DNA from: Gymnopus androsaceus JB14
Taxonomy: Eukaryota; Basidiomycota; Agaricomycetes; Agaricales; Omphalotaceae
NCBI GenBank assembly: GCA_009733575.1
Contig: ML769511.1
Location: forward strand, 119,321 to 183,320
Reading direction: 5' to 3'
Length of the DNA stretch: 64,000 nucleotides
How positions within the stretch are numbered: the first letter of the stretch is position 1; each line of letters begins with the position of its first letter. Shown in pieces: positions 1 through 10,999 of the stretch. The notes beneath the pieces are model-generated. The model was not told the DNA's origin, made no database searches, and saw nothing but the letters and a program-made list of their open reading frames with translations. The translations under genes were made by a program, and so were the position numbers.

Positions 1-797
1 CCGTTTGCCGAAGGTCTATGAACGTATTCTCATACATGTCCCAAGCATTCTGCTTCCCTTCGCTTCTGGCGCGAAAATTTGCGAGCGCTTCGACAATATT
101 GTTTCGAGAGACTGATTTTTGTAAAGTTTCCCCTGAAGTCTCTTTGGACCAAGTAGGAAGAGATGATGGATCGAAAGGAGGTTTGTCGATGAGCTTTTCG
201 AAGGACTGGGCAGCATCTATTGCACCGCGGAACTTCCGTTCTATGGCGTCGTCGGGAAGGCGAGTGTTAGGGGAGAGTTCGACGCCCATGCTGTGTAAGA
301 ACTTCAACTTTTCATCTCTGGTGATGTCGACTGGGATAACTTTCGAATTACTCGATTTGGCTTGACGTTTGATATTGTTCAAAGCCACCTTTGCCCAATC
401 AAAACAGGTAGAGCAGTCGGCTTTTTGGTGTTCCCTGCATTCGTATACGCGATCCCCGGGTCGGCTTGATTTCGTTTCGACTGCAACTTTTTCCAAGACA
501 TATGAGATTGGTGGTCGGTCCTGCCAGGTCGACAGAAATCAGTGGGATTAGTAGTGATACACTTCCACGGGAAATTACCATGAAATGATACTCGGTGAGA
601 CCAGGGAAGGCTGCAGAAAGTTTGTCTATAATCTGGATGTTGTTGCTGAACCTATGGTCGGTGCAGCATTCGTTACAGAATTCGCAGCCATGTTCACGAC
701 AGAACATGAAAGATCCAACGCAAACATCATCATCGTAGATCATTGAGAGGTGGTCGAGGTTCTGGTTCAAGTTGAACTGAGGATCAAAATAAAACAC
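1..797 (-). CDS. Cys-rich fungal protein, 5' part (runs off left edge)
   Basis: Two exons are readable. Exon 1 (797-579) starts MFYFDPQFN and holds a Cys/His cluster (CREHGCEFCNECCTDHR, then SNN). A 58-nt intron (578-521, GTAATT...CAG, with a CTAAT branch site) keeps the frame. Exon 2 (520 to the edge) continues DRPPISYVLEK, a second cluster CREHQKADCSTC, then GVELSPNTRLPDDAIERKF, and stays open to base 1. The paired clusters suggest a zinc-binding, possibly MYND-like, protein of a type I recall as common in Agaricomycetes; the family name is from memory. The plus-strand reading frames here are shadows. The start is the first ATG of the open exon. Confidence 0.75.
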
Positions 798-858
798 GCG
801 CGCTTATTTCCTTCATCGCACAAAAGAATAGAAGTGAGCACGCACAATTGACCGTCCA

Positions 859-964
859 CGACGCCAGCAGGATTTGAACCTGCGCCCTCAAAGAGGAACA
901 GATAAGTTAACTGTTCTAAATGGGTTATTCGAATCTGTCGCCGTAACCACTTGGCTATAGCGCC
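859..964 (-). tRNA. tRNA-Ser(CGA) with intron
   Basis: The minus strand folds as a class II tRNA. The acceptor stem GGCGCTA pairs with TGGCGTC (discriminator G), the D arm is GCC...GGC, the anticodon stem ACAGA/TCTGT frames loop TTCGAA with anticodon CGA, the long variable arm is CCTC-TTT-GAGG, and the T arm is GCAGG-TTCAAAT-CCTGC. An intron of about 24 nt follows position 37, as is common for this tRNA in fungi. Confidence 0.92.
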
Positions 965-1154
965 GCTAACATATGAAGATCAAATTTCTACAGCATGCAC
1001 TATAGTAGACTCTACTTGCAACTTCACTACTATCTATCTATCTGCCCATGTTTATGCGACTCATTGGTCAATCGCTACACCGAAAATAACCATCAACGAA
1101 ACATGGTTGAATTGCGTAGCAAACTATCAACGCTACAAGCAGAGTATAATCCTG

Positions 1155-2085
1155 AAGCATTGTTCCCTGCCAATGTTAGCCGCATTGGCATTCTGTCCAG
1201 CAGCTTTGGCGCGTTTACGAAGTTTCTGGGTCGACTTGTTACCACGAAGACCTCTACCCCACAAGCAGCGCTGCCCATCGCACTGCTCGGTACTGTTAAT
1301 AACAATAATTAAGACATGTCAATGGCAAGCAAGTAGTAAAAACGTACAAGTTGGCTTTGAGCACTGACGAGGGTAGCCAATTCACGCTGGCCCTCAGATT
1401 TGACATCCTGGAGGGCGACGACAGCAGCCGTCTTTTTGTGAACGACGGTACCAAGACGAATCTTGCCCTTTACGATAACGTATGGAGCACCCATTTTCCG
1501 GCAAAAAGCAGGGAGGACGCAACGAGCTCGATGTGGTCAACAACCAAAGAAGCCATTTCGGCTTCGATGAGAGCAACTTGAGACTTTGATTGATAAAGAG
1601 AGGTTTCTTGGTCTCCTGAGTAAAATAGTTAGAAACGCGTAGTTTGAGCCAATCATACATCTTGTCCTTGCCATCGTAGCAGCAACAGCAGTAGCCTCAA
1701 GACTAGCCTTTTTCTCTACTTTGGATTCGGGGCGGTACTTGTTGAGGAGTTTGAACAGCTGAGTCGCGGTGTTCTTGTCCAAAGTGTGGCTGAATTGAGC
1801 GATTGAGGGAGGAACCCTGGAACGCTGCTTCAAAATTGTCTTTTAACGTTAGAGATGAACATATTCGGGCCATTTGACGAATCGACGTAGTCAGTTGGAC
1901 AGATTCTTGACTACAGCTATCATAAGCTTCCAGAAAATGGAAATGATGATGTCCACATCACGCACTGATACCAAAGTTTTTTGGTGTAGCCTCGAAGAGA
2001 GGGTTCTTCTGCGTTTCGGCTAAATTGACTCCAAAGGGAGCAGATGCAGGCTCTTTGGCGGTTCCGGATTTGGCTTTGGGCTGGT
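1155..2085 (-). pseudogene. decayed ribosomal protein eL8 (L7Ae/RPL8) gene copy
   Basis: The frames on the minus strand spell eL8 from end to end, but in pieces: N-terminal KNPLFEATPKNFGI (about 2000), RFVKWPEYV (about 1870), [20 protein letters not shown] (about 1800), then [20 protein letters not shown] (about 1490-1430), VSA, and C-terminal GLRGNKSTQKLRKRAKAAGQ (about 1240-1180). eL8 is a large-subunit protein that binds rRNA. This copy is dead: the segments lie in different frames, codons are missing in the ALIEA...IELV core, and two stops interrupt the motif normally read RLQRQKTILKQR, where CAA codons appear as TAA. Intron-like spacers remain, so it looks like a duplicated genomic copy rather than a processed one. 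The functional gene must lie elsewhere. Confidence 0.85.
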
Positions 2086-2558
2086 CATTGAGACGAAGTC
2101 ACCACATGTCATGAATTCAAGACAAGGCGCCTCGGAGCTCTAACGTCGTGCACAGAGTCACAGTGCACAACCCAGTAGATATATGCTTCATTGCCGCTAG
2201 GGCTCAGCAAATAAAAGTAGGAACACTCTCCGATCCCAATTTATAAAAGTCATTCTACAGGTCTATCAGAATCAGACAAAAAAGTCATCCGATTTCGAAC
2301 TTACCCATTCTTCATTTCTGGGATCTGAGAGGTTCGAGACCTTTCCTGAACGAGCTCCTAAGCAAAGAAACGCATTTACTTGCCATTTTTTCAGTGTTTT
2401 CTAGCTCTTGATTGCCTGAGCCCTGAACCTTGGGCTGAACTTGGGCTGAACGAAAAAAAAAAAGAAAAAGTTCAAGCGCCGTCCATCTCACTGCTCCCTG
2501 GATGAGGGTACTGAATTTGATCTGAGAGGTGACTAAGTATATCGGTTCCTTACTCTAT

Positions 2559-2656
2559 GACCCCTTAGCTCAGTGGTAGAGCGTGTGATTCCAGTATGTC
2601 AGCTATCAGCTTTAGTTGAATCCACAAGGTCGTCCGTTCAATCCGGGCAGGGGTCA
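2559..2656 (+). tRNA. tRNA-Trp(CCA) with intron
   Basis: Acceptor stem GACCCCT pairs with AGGGGTC (discriminator A); the D arm is GCTC-AGTGGTA-GAGC; the anticodon loop TTCCAG carries CCA; the T arm is GTCCG-TTCAATC-CGGGC. An intron of about 25 nt sits after position 37. One anticodon-stem pair (A31-C39) is a mismatch in my alignment, so the exact splice point is uncertain. Confidence 0.82.
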
Positions 2657-4708
2657 CTTCTCTAGCACCCTTCACTGTATATCTTACTCAACGCGATTGC
2701 TTGTTCAGCCTTTTTAGACCTGAGGGGTATATATATTACAGTCGAGCAAAGACAAATGGTGCAGTATGTTATAGTGAATTACACCGATGAGTACGTTGCT
2801 CGGTGGAAGTCCAAGGGGGAACCGGGATTACGGACCGGTACACTCTGATGTGTTCGGTTGGTTCATCCTCAGAGCCCACTAAAAAAAAAAAAATTTACCC
2901 AGCCTTTTTATCAGTGAAGATTTGAGTTGAAATACATAGGCTTTTGAAGACTTGAAGTTTTTTCACACTGTTTCTGCTAAGATACATGTATGACAGATTC
3001 GGCAACCCCCACGTGATACTAAAAACTTTTGCAAGACTGCTAACTCATCAAAAAAATCATTGTGAATAAGATATAAGTATATCTAAAAACTAACAGATTT
3101 GCTAAATGCATAGAATCTCAAAAAGTTAAATACTGCAGTACAGTGTTCTATGGCTCCTTGAACCAGAACTTTGAATTTTCCTTGCGATTTTTCTGTTCTG
3201 CAAGAAGTAGCAAATTCTTTGTATCTAGTATTTTACTAAAAGAAAGAACAAGTGTTTCTAGATAATCAAATAAGGGAAAAACATTGCTGTAGGGAGTTCC
3301 GCAAAAATATCTAAAGAATTAGTTGATTCTCATGTTTATGGCTCCTTGAACCACACCAAATTTGGCAGATCAAATTGTGCTGTCATACTTATGTTGCTCA
3401 CTTAAGGAACAGACATCCTCCTTCCACAAGGCTGAGTATCTCAGATGCTGGAAATAGTGATTATGTATTTATGTATCATTTTTGTCAGGGCCCTGAGTAT
3501 CAGTATTCAGCTAGTAAACAAAAATATATGTTTTTGAATGAAAAATATTCCAAAATACTTGATTTTTGATTTCCTGCATCTCGAGATTGGGAGCTAACAC
3601 TCTGAGTATTTTCTCAACAATGCATCATGTATGTTCATTAAGTTTGTGACAGTACTTTAAGGTAAATACACCCTGCAAAAAAAATATGGTTGGTGGCTCA
3701 AGGAACCATAGAACACTGTACAGATCATGTGGGGGTTGCTGGATCTGTCATACATGTATCTTACTTTTGTTAAGCTCAATGAGCAATTGGAGCAGTGGGG
3801 AATATATGGGTTGTATTTGGGAATGAAGGTGATCTGGCTCCTGGTCCCTATAGGTGACATATGGTGACATCAGATGTCACACTTACATCATTATATACAG
3901 CTTTGACACCCTAATAAAGCAGCTGTCATGTCACAGGGTTGGTCAGTTCACTCCTTGAGGCCATTAAAAAAAAATTTCAACCCTGTGTAATAATAGAAAA
4001 TTTTCGGTCCCCCTTGTGGAAGTCACCACTGCTGAGAGCAGCAAAATGGAAACTATACTTGTGTAAGTACTACCATTGGCTTTCGAGGATGAACCCTTTG
4101 TCTTCACAAAATATACAGTATCCTCCATCATAACATTTATGGTTCATTGAATAATTACTGAATATATTGCAACTGTGATACCAGTGTATAACCTTTTACA
4201 TTTGCTATCCAAAGTGTAAAACATTTTCCTTCCTTCATATGTAGAATAATAACCACATGCTAAGCCTAGGAACAATGTCAAATTAGGCCCTGCATTGTTC
4301 AACTATCGGTTTGGAAGCTCCATGCTACTGGTTAGGTTGGCTGGGTCATAGCAGTACTGTGTAAAACATGTCATGCAGAAAGCAGATAAGAGATTGCTCA
4401 ATAGTGGGAGTCACATTCAGATGCAAATTGTTGAGTGCAACACATTGCAAACATCTACCCAAGTTAGGGTCTGGTAGCTTGCTTGGTTCACAATGTTCTG
4501 GGTTTCATTGGCTTTGCTTTTGATTGGGCCTGCAGCAGCACTAGAAGAGAGAAGGAGATACTCAATATCAGGAATTCAGGATGATCACCAGGAAGGAACA
4601 TGCTTGTTGAAAGGAGTTGGAAAGGAGTTGGCCTGGGGTAGGTAGATAATGAGCAGAGTGTGTGTGTGGAGTGAAAGCCAAAGAGTGTAGGTCACAAGGT
4701 GAAACCTT
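2657..4708. other. AT-rich intergenic stretch without recognisable genes
   Basis: No open frame here gives a recognisable protein. It holds a TA-flanked MITE (3141-3718) and a second inverted repeat outside it: about 2984-3022 (ACATGTATGACAGATTC) matches 3724-3764 in reverse complement. Short frames at 3375-3569 and 3939-4133 look like chance. Confidence 0.5.
3141..3718. mobile_element. Tc1/mariner-like MITE (copy A)
   Basis: The left end reads TA|CAGTGTTCTATGGCTCCTTG and the right end is its inverted match ending CACTG|TA, giving terminal inverted repeats of about 28 bp flanked by TA. There is no transposase inside. TA duplication and CAGT ends are typical of Tc1/mariner elements. A relative with similar ends lies at 41929-42598. 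Confidence 0.7.
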
Positions 4709-4867
4709 CATCAGCAAAACCTGGGTGAACTGTGGATTGCTGTGGATTGCTGTGGGTTGCTGTACAGCACTGTACAGAAGCCCCAATACAATCCACAGAA
4801 GCCACAGAACTGTCCAGTTCTGTACAGAGGAGGACCTTGCTGTGGGATCACCCAGGTTCCACTGATG
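4709..4867. mobile_element. CATCAG fold-back element, 159 bp
   Basis: Starts CATCAGCAAAACCTGGGTG and ends CACCCAGGTTCCACTGATG, flanked on both sides by TT. The interior consists of units of about 10 nt (CTGTGGATTG type) on one arm and their reverse complement on the other. No coding capacity. Smallest member of the family also seen at 6119, 31196, 40769 and 42656. Confidence 0.8.
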
Positions 4868-5167
4868 TTGAGCTACAAAGTCATTAGTGAATGGGCATTT
4901 CTGGGAGTTGTGTTGAAAATAAAATAATAGCACCTGCTTGTGTTAATATGTTTTGCATTAGTGCAAGGCACTACTGTGTGAATGGGTGAGCAAAGTATTG
5001 GACAGCACTTTGCAGGCTACACAGTACTGTGGCTGTGTGCATTGGTACTTCATACTTCAGCTATTCTCATGCTACTGTGGCTGTACAAGCATCTCCCGGG
5101 GCCTCAACCAATATTGGGTTCACTTCACTCACCCAATGATAAAACATCAATAGGGATTTAAGGATAT

Positions 5168-5400
5168 TATGGCTGTTTGACTTCTTAAGGAACAGGTAAA
5201 GTACATGGGTATCTACAGGCAGTATTTACTTATACCCACAGAAATACATATGTCATAGCTATCAAATACAGTAAGTGGATACTGTGTGAAGTCATGATAT
5301 CACCTATGAAGTAATGGTGATATAAGGTGTAATATAGTGTAAATATGTCATAAATGTGATGTAAACAATGACTTCATTATGATATAGCCGTATCCAGCTT
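5168..5400. mobile_element. degraded Copia-type LTR remnant
   Basis: Shares the order 'GTACATGGGTA...TATTTA', 'AGTGGATACTGTGTGAA' and a clock of GTGATATC motifs with 46060-46320, and the AGTGGATACTG words with the Copia LTR at 48874-49283. The ends are not defined. Confidence 0.4.
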
Positions 5401-5658
5401 GCACAGCTGAATTCCAATTCCAACAAGTTGTTGGTGCTGTGGATGTTCTTTCAGCACAATTTTCTTGTCATTATTCAATAATACATCAGCAAAAATGGTC
5501 TGGGCCTGGGCCCATAGCCTATAGGTTAGACTAATATGACCTGGGCAACCTGGGTGACTTAGGCCACCTAGGAATTTGCCCAAATCCTGATATCACCAGA
5601 GGGAGCCTCATTGCAGCCTGAACACAACCTGAGAGCAACCTGAGTGCAACCTGAGCAC

Positions 5659-5983
5659 TGTTTGCACAGTGGGTCAAGGGACGAGAGGACGGTGGACTAA
5701 ACGAACAGAGTGAGTATAAACTCAGTGGTGGTAAAACACTATATTATAAGTACCTAAACGAACGGAGTGAGTATACTAAAGGTAGTCAGTAAAATAGGTA
5801 GGTAGGAATAATGAACGTACTCACAACTCAGTGGTGGTAAAACACTGAGTTGTGTCAGCTAACTAAACTGAATGTATAAGATGCCAAGAAAACGTAAGTA
5901 CTAGAGTAGCGGGATGTCCGTATATGGTAAGTATATCACTGTATATGTCCGTAGGGTCTTTGGATTGTATAGTAAAGTTAACA
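5659..5983. mobile_element. solo LTR, 325 bp
   Basis: Begins TGTTTGCACAG and ends GTTAACA, flanked by a perfect 5-bp duplication AGCAC (5654-5658 and 5984-5988). It interrupts the CCTGAG repeat arm of the surrounding fold-back element. Internally it repeats CTCAGTGGTGGTAAAACAC twice. Orientation is unknown. Confidence 0.75.
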
Positions 5984-6118
5984 AGCACAACCTGAGGAAA
6001 CCTGGGGCAGCCTGAAGAAGCCTGAGGAAGCCTGGGACAGCCTGAGATTTATCTAGAACTAGGATTACAAGCTAAATAGTTTCAATAAACTAGTACATTG
6101 AATTATAATGTGTATAAA

Positions 6119-6395
6119 CATCAGCGAAACCTGTATTTTGCGTTTTAATTCCCACAGCAATACTTAAAATTCCCAGAGCTCCCAGAGCTCCCAGCGCTGG
6201 CCAGCGCTTGCCAGTGCTGTCAGAAAAATAAAATCTTACATTATTTCCAAATAAGGTAATTTTGCGGCCTCTGGGAGCTTCTGGGAGTCCCCTCCTGCAT
6301 TGGCCAGACCATCTGAGTGCTGGGATGCTGGAACACTGGGAACTCTGGACAGTTTGCTCAAGCACTGCCCACGTCTCATACAGGTTTTGCTGATG
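6119..6395. mobile_element. CATCAG fold-back element, 277 bp
   Basis: Starts CATCAGCGAAACCTGTAT and ends ATACAGGTTTTGCTGATG, flanked by AA on both sides. One arm carries CCCAGAGCTC-type units, the other their complements (TCTGGGAG...). It is nested in the larger related element at 5484-6890. Non-coding. Confidence 0.8.
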
Positions 6396-6939
6396 AATAT
6401 CATTAAAAGAACAGTAGACACCCTAATTATTGGAATTTATCTACATATAATTGCATAAAATAAGTGCCCAAATAAGCGCCAAACTGCATGGGCACCTGTA
6501 GACTGTGTACAATTAAAAGTCTGTTGATGAGGTCAAATCAGATTCATCAGGAATTAATAGTTAACTTGATAAATATGTTAGTATACTTGAACTTGAGTTA
6601 AAAATACTTAAGTGAGGTGTTCCGAGTCATAAGTTAAGGCTAGTAAAACATTAATGAGTCTTGAAAAATAAGTTCACTTTGAAATAAGGCAAAAATCCAT
6701 GAGTTTAATGAGATAATAAGGTTCAAGTAAGATAAATGTGGAAATTGAGCAAAAAGATACAGCTGAATAATAAAGTATGAGAATTATTTTTTGGGTTGTA
6801 TAACTCAGCAGAAGTATTCCTAGGTTACCTCAAGCTGCCTCAGGCTTCCCAGGCTTCCCAGGCTTCTGAAGGCTTTAGAGTCGCTGCCCACTTTCATACT
6901 AATTTAAAGAACTTAGAAACATTTCAGTGAAGTTAATCA

Positions 6940-9900
6940 TTACTATTAGTATACCCCCAGATACAATGTTTTTTACCAGTAGCCACTGCTCTGAAAAGAT
7001 GCAAGTCAACATAAGGATCAAAGAAGAACATTTTACAGTCATCAACAACATTAATACTAGTCCCAGAACTTGCCAGAAGGATTTTTAACCCAACCAAAAT
7101 TGGGTGAAAGATAGCAGTTTCAAATAATACACCCAGCATCAACAATCTTGCCATAAACATGCCGCATGCATGTTGAACAAGAAAGAGAATAGAGACCGGA
7201 AGAAGAATGGCATGTACTGAATGGAGTGAACCATTCAACATATGCTAGTGGAGTTTCAATGGAGAGACCATAAATGCAAGGAAGCGTGAATAGCACTCGG
7301 ACATGTGCTACTCAAAGCCCTACAACTATGATTAACATGAGATCCAAGTTTAAATAAAAGAAGTCACCTTTGAGAGAAGTCCCTTCAGTCCATCGGTTGT
7401 GCTCTCCAGTGTGAACAAGAGCAAAATCCAAATGAGCAGGTTCTTCAGGGCAACAACCAATGCTCGGAACCAGAGGTGAAGCACGTACAATGTTCTTAAG
7501 AGTGGTTGGTTTTGCTTCCAGGATTTCTGGAAGTATTAGAATAAGGCATTTGTAAAGGTTGAATAAGTCGAACCATCGGGCTGTTGCAATGCTGTTGTGT
7601 GCTGAGAGAAACAATTGAAGAGCAGGAAGGAAATGGGAAGCGCTGTGTTGGTCAATGATTGTTTGAGCATTAATTCCACGTAATGACTGAGGGTGATTGG
7701 CTGCTATTCTGTATGATGTTGACAGAACTGAGCAACGGGAAGCTGTAGTATCATCAGTGTTCAATTCATTCAGATACAAGGATACTACGCACCTGTAGCA
7801 GTCTCAGATGATACAACTTTCTGAGTTGCAATGATGGCCCCACTCAAATCGTCCATCTCACCAGCCTTCAAGTCCCCAGCCTTGTAAGATCCCTCTGTTA
7901 CGAACACTTTATCTTATCTCATGCCACATGGACTATTACTTATCTGTTTCTTCTATTTGTCTTCGTATATCTTGGCGCTTACTTAAGCGCGTGCTCGTTT
8001 AGGCACGTGGCTGTGTTGTTTACTCATGTTTCATTCTTTATAGTTCATCGGACACATGTATGATCTTGTATGATTGTTTGATCCTTGATCATAGGCCTTG
8101 ATCATCCGATCATCCTTCAATCACTTCGATCACACCTCATGCTAGGATGCTGCATTCAGTGCTAGATGCACATGTACAATCACTTATTACTTACAGATGT
8201 CGATACTGTTGTACTTCATAGTTTCACGCATTGTTACAGTATGTACAGGGCATAGGGTTCTGGGTCTAGGGCTTGTACACTAGTATATATAGTAGTTGTA
8301 GCTGTAGCATAGTCCTTAGCTTCAATCTCATCAATACCTCCTAGTTCTCAATATCATCTTCTTCTCTTTTTCTCATCATTCTTGTCTTTGCCTAAGTTGG
8401 AAGTCGTGACGCCTGGTACCTCGTGTTGTGGGGAACTAGTCGCTGACACCCTCTGAATCTTTGAATTTCCAGATCCATTCCAAGTAGACCATGAAACGGT
8501 CAGTAGCTTCTTGACGCTGAAGCCACCTGGTCATCTGGATAGTATAATCTCATCCATTTGAGGCTCGATAGGCATCCTTGGCATAGTCAATGTGGAGTCG
8601 TTTGGGAGATTCGGTATTGAAACCATCCGCCGAGCCAAATTGTATGATTAGTTCAATGTAGTGGAGCATAGAGTGTATTTTTGGAATATTAAAATGGGGA
8701 GGATTGTGGGCTTCAAGCTCAATGAACACATCCCTGTGTTCATGAAAGGAGTGACATGCTTTTTGGAGGGAAAGAAGCGTGGAGAATGTGTGAGATTGCA
8801 AGGAAGAATAATTGACAAAGTCAATTACTGTACATACAGCTTTCACTGCACAATCATCAAGTATACCCACTACCAATGGTAGAAACACCTTTTCCATTGC
8901 TTTATGCTTGGATCCTGTCCACTGTGAGACACCACTAATCCCATTCTTGAAATGGAAAAGGCCTGGATGATCAGGCATTGCCTTGAATCATTCATCAAGT
9001 TCAAAGGTACCCATGAGCTGGGTACACCACTTGATAAGATGATCCTTGAAGACACCTTTATGGAGCTGGTGCAGTAAGTCTGTTATGAAGCCCTCAAACA
9101 TCTCGGAGTAGGGTAAGTTGACCCAGAAAGGCCGGAAGACAGGGCGGATACCAAGGTCAGTCCAAGTCTTTTTAAACTCTGGAATCTGGTTATCTGAAGC
9201 TTTTCGTTTAAGTAGCTCTATTGTTTCAGCTTCAGATTGAGGATCACTATGTTGACTCGACCCTCTGGAAGTTGGCGCAACTTTGCATAGCGGACAACAA
9301 TTTTCCATGCAACACGCAATGAGACACTGCTCAGGATAATCCACAACATATGCCACAAGGATGGGGAAAATCCAGTGCATATTGGTATCACCGCATGTCA
9401 TTGCTACGCCATTTGTTCCAGCTTCAACCAGGGATCCAAGTAAAGTGTGTATGCAATGATGGAACAACCAATAGCAAGCAAACTGCCAAGATTTATTGGA
9501 ATAGCAGTCAAGCTTTGCTACTGGAAGGTATCCAATGAGTACAGTTGCGTGAGACAATGCCTGGCATCAAACTTCTTTAGAGATGTTCCCAATAGTCAAA
9601 TAAACTGGCCAAGCACTCTTGTCACCACGGAAACGGGAGAGCTGAGTTTTATCAGAGAAAAGGATCACAGGGGCTACCATTGCATTAGGAGGGAGGAGTT
9701 TCTGTGTGGTATATTAGGAAGTATCAAGACTGTGAATAACAAACTAACCTGAATTTTCCACCACCATTCCGCAGTCCACATCTCATTCACCACTTGCTCT
9801 TTCTGTTCAACATCTTCAAACAAACACTGTGGAGCGTATCTCATCACATCTTTGAACATTGGGTTCCCAACCAGCTCCTGGATGCATTCCACAGGATCCT

Positions 9901-10799
9901 GACACCAAAGTTCAACTTCCTCTGTCTGCACAATCTGATTTTCATCTACCAGGTCTCCAGTGAGTTTGACACAATGCAGCTTCCAGTCAACGCCAACCGG
10001 AAGATCATTGATTTGTTCCAGAAATTCCTTCTTATTCTCATACTCAGGAGATGTTTTATTTCGGATCTATCAATGATAAGTTTTGATACAAATGTATTAG
10101 TAGGTACTGCTTACAATAGGAAGCTTCAGAAATGCATCAGTCTGGTTGTGCCCAACATTCTTGATGAGCCATTTTGCCAACTCCCACTCATTGTTGTCTC
10201 GGAATAGTCCTAAGACCATCTGGCCCTTCAAAATCTGATCATCATGAATACAATGGAACAAGGTGCAGTCTTTTCCGGATGTGGCACCTGCATGAGACTC
10301 TAGGGAAAAGTCATCCTTGTAGTAGGAGGTATCATCCTCCTCAGGTACTTCCTCAACTGTGACCAAGGGAACTTGTGCATCAACATCATTGTCATCTGGT
10401 GGAACATCAGACTCTGATGGTGCATTGCAGGAAGGTAGAATTAGATGGTTTTCAACATCTGGTATGTTTTGAATATCATTTCCATCTCCTCCACTGTATC
10501 CTAATGACTCGTTCTCTCCTTCTAGGCCAAAGAAGTGCAAGCTGGGTGATACAGAGTTAAGATTGGGCTGACCGAGATATGAAGATTCAGATATGCTGTA
10601 TGCATTGTTGGATGGAGAGACTGTTGTGAATTGAATTAAGTGATGATTCAGATATAGACAATGCTCGCCAGACTAGATGCTGCAGATGTTCAGCGCGTTG
10701 AGCCCAGCAGAAGACATTCTGTTGCTGAAGCGAGCTGAGAGCTCCAGCAGTATAGAAGTCATTCTGCTTGCAGTACTTGCAAACAATAGCAGAAGGCAT
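6940..10799 (-). pseudogene. Plavaka-family transposase, disrupted
   Basis: Reading downward from 10799: a CxxC zinc-finger start (VCKYCKQNDFY), acidic linker (10540-10097), then exons joined by normal introns giving KLLPPNAMVAPVILFSDKT, FRGDKSAWPVYLTIGN, HATVLIGYLPVAKLDC, MHWIFPILVAYVVDYPEQC, HQLHKGVFKDHLIKWCTQ, FKNGISGVSQWTG, FNIPKIHSMLHYIE, ADGFNTESPKRLHIDYAK, and, beyond a solo LTR, YVEWFTPF and DPYVDLHLF. These are motifs of the fungal Plavaka transposase. Disablements: TGA at 9567-9569, 8988-8990, 8550-8552 and 7120-7122, each where Arg is expected; a frameshift near 7050 and another near the N-terminus; and the LTR at 7896-8448. Removing the LTR and one TSD copy joins KDSEG to SYKAG in frame. 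Confidence 0.85.
7896..8448 (+). mobile_element. solo LTR, 553 bp, inside the Plavaka gene
   Basis: Starts TGTTACGAACAC and ends GTCGCTGACA with a perfect 5-bp duplication CCCTC (7891-7895, 8449-8453). A TATA-like AGTATATATAG lies near 8283. It is closely related to the LTR at 42730-43197 (shared TCTCAATATCATCTTCTTCT and the CCTGGTACC block). TG...CA ends and 5-bp duplication fit an LTR retrotransposon; no internal region is left. Confidence 0.85.
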
Positions 10800-10999
10800 G
10801 GTTTCAGCGTGGTTTTGGCTCGGTGCTGGCTGGGTCTTGGCAAAAAAAAAAAGCTCAGTAAGACCTGGGTAGGATTCTGCACTATATTAAGTTACTACCC
10901 TTTTTGATCATAAGTTTTTTCTTTCTTTTCTTCCATTTTTCTTCCATTCCCTCTTCTCATTTATGACTTTTCGAGCACTGCTTCGGTTTGCTGCTAACA

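Larger units (their letters stand above)
5484..6890. mobile_element. large CATCAG fold-back element, truncated copy with nested insertions
   Basis: The left end (CATCAGCAAAAATGGTCTGG) and the interior (AATAAGCGCC, GTCTGTTGATGAGGTCAAAT) match the complete element at 40769-41753. Arms contain CCTGAGGAAGCC-type units near 5600-5658, 5984-6045 and, inverted, near 6830-6890. A solo LTR (5659-5983) and a small fold-back element (6119-6395) are inserted in it. The right terminal repeat is not found, so this copy is truncated. Confidence 0.6.

Noticed and set aside
2745..2885. GC-rich block between a TATA-like box and an A-run, with GGAAGTCC and GGTTCATCC, as a possible structural RNA
   Set aside because: It does not fold as a tRNA, and I could not match it to 5S, U-snRNA, SRP or RNase P/MRP cores. 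Too little support for an RNA gene call.
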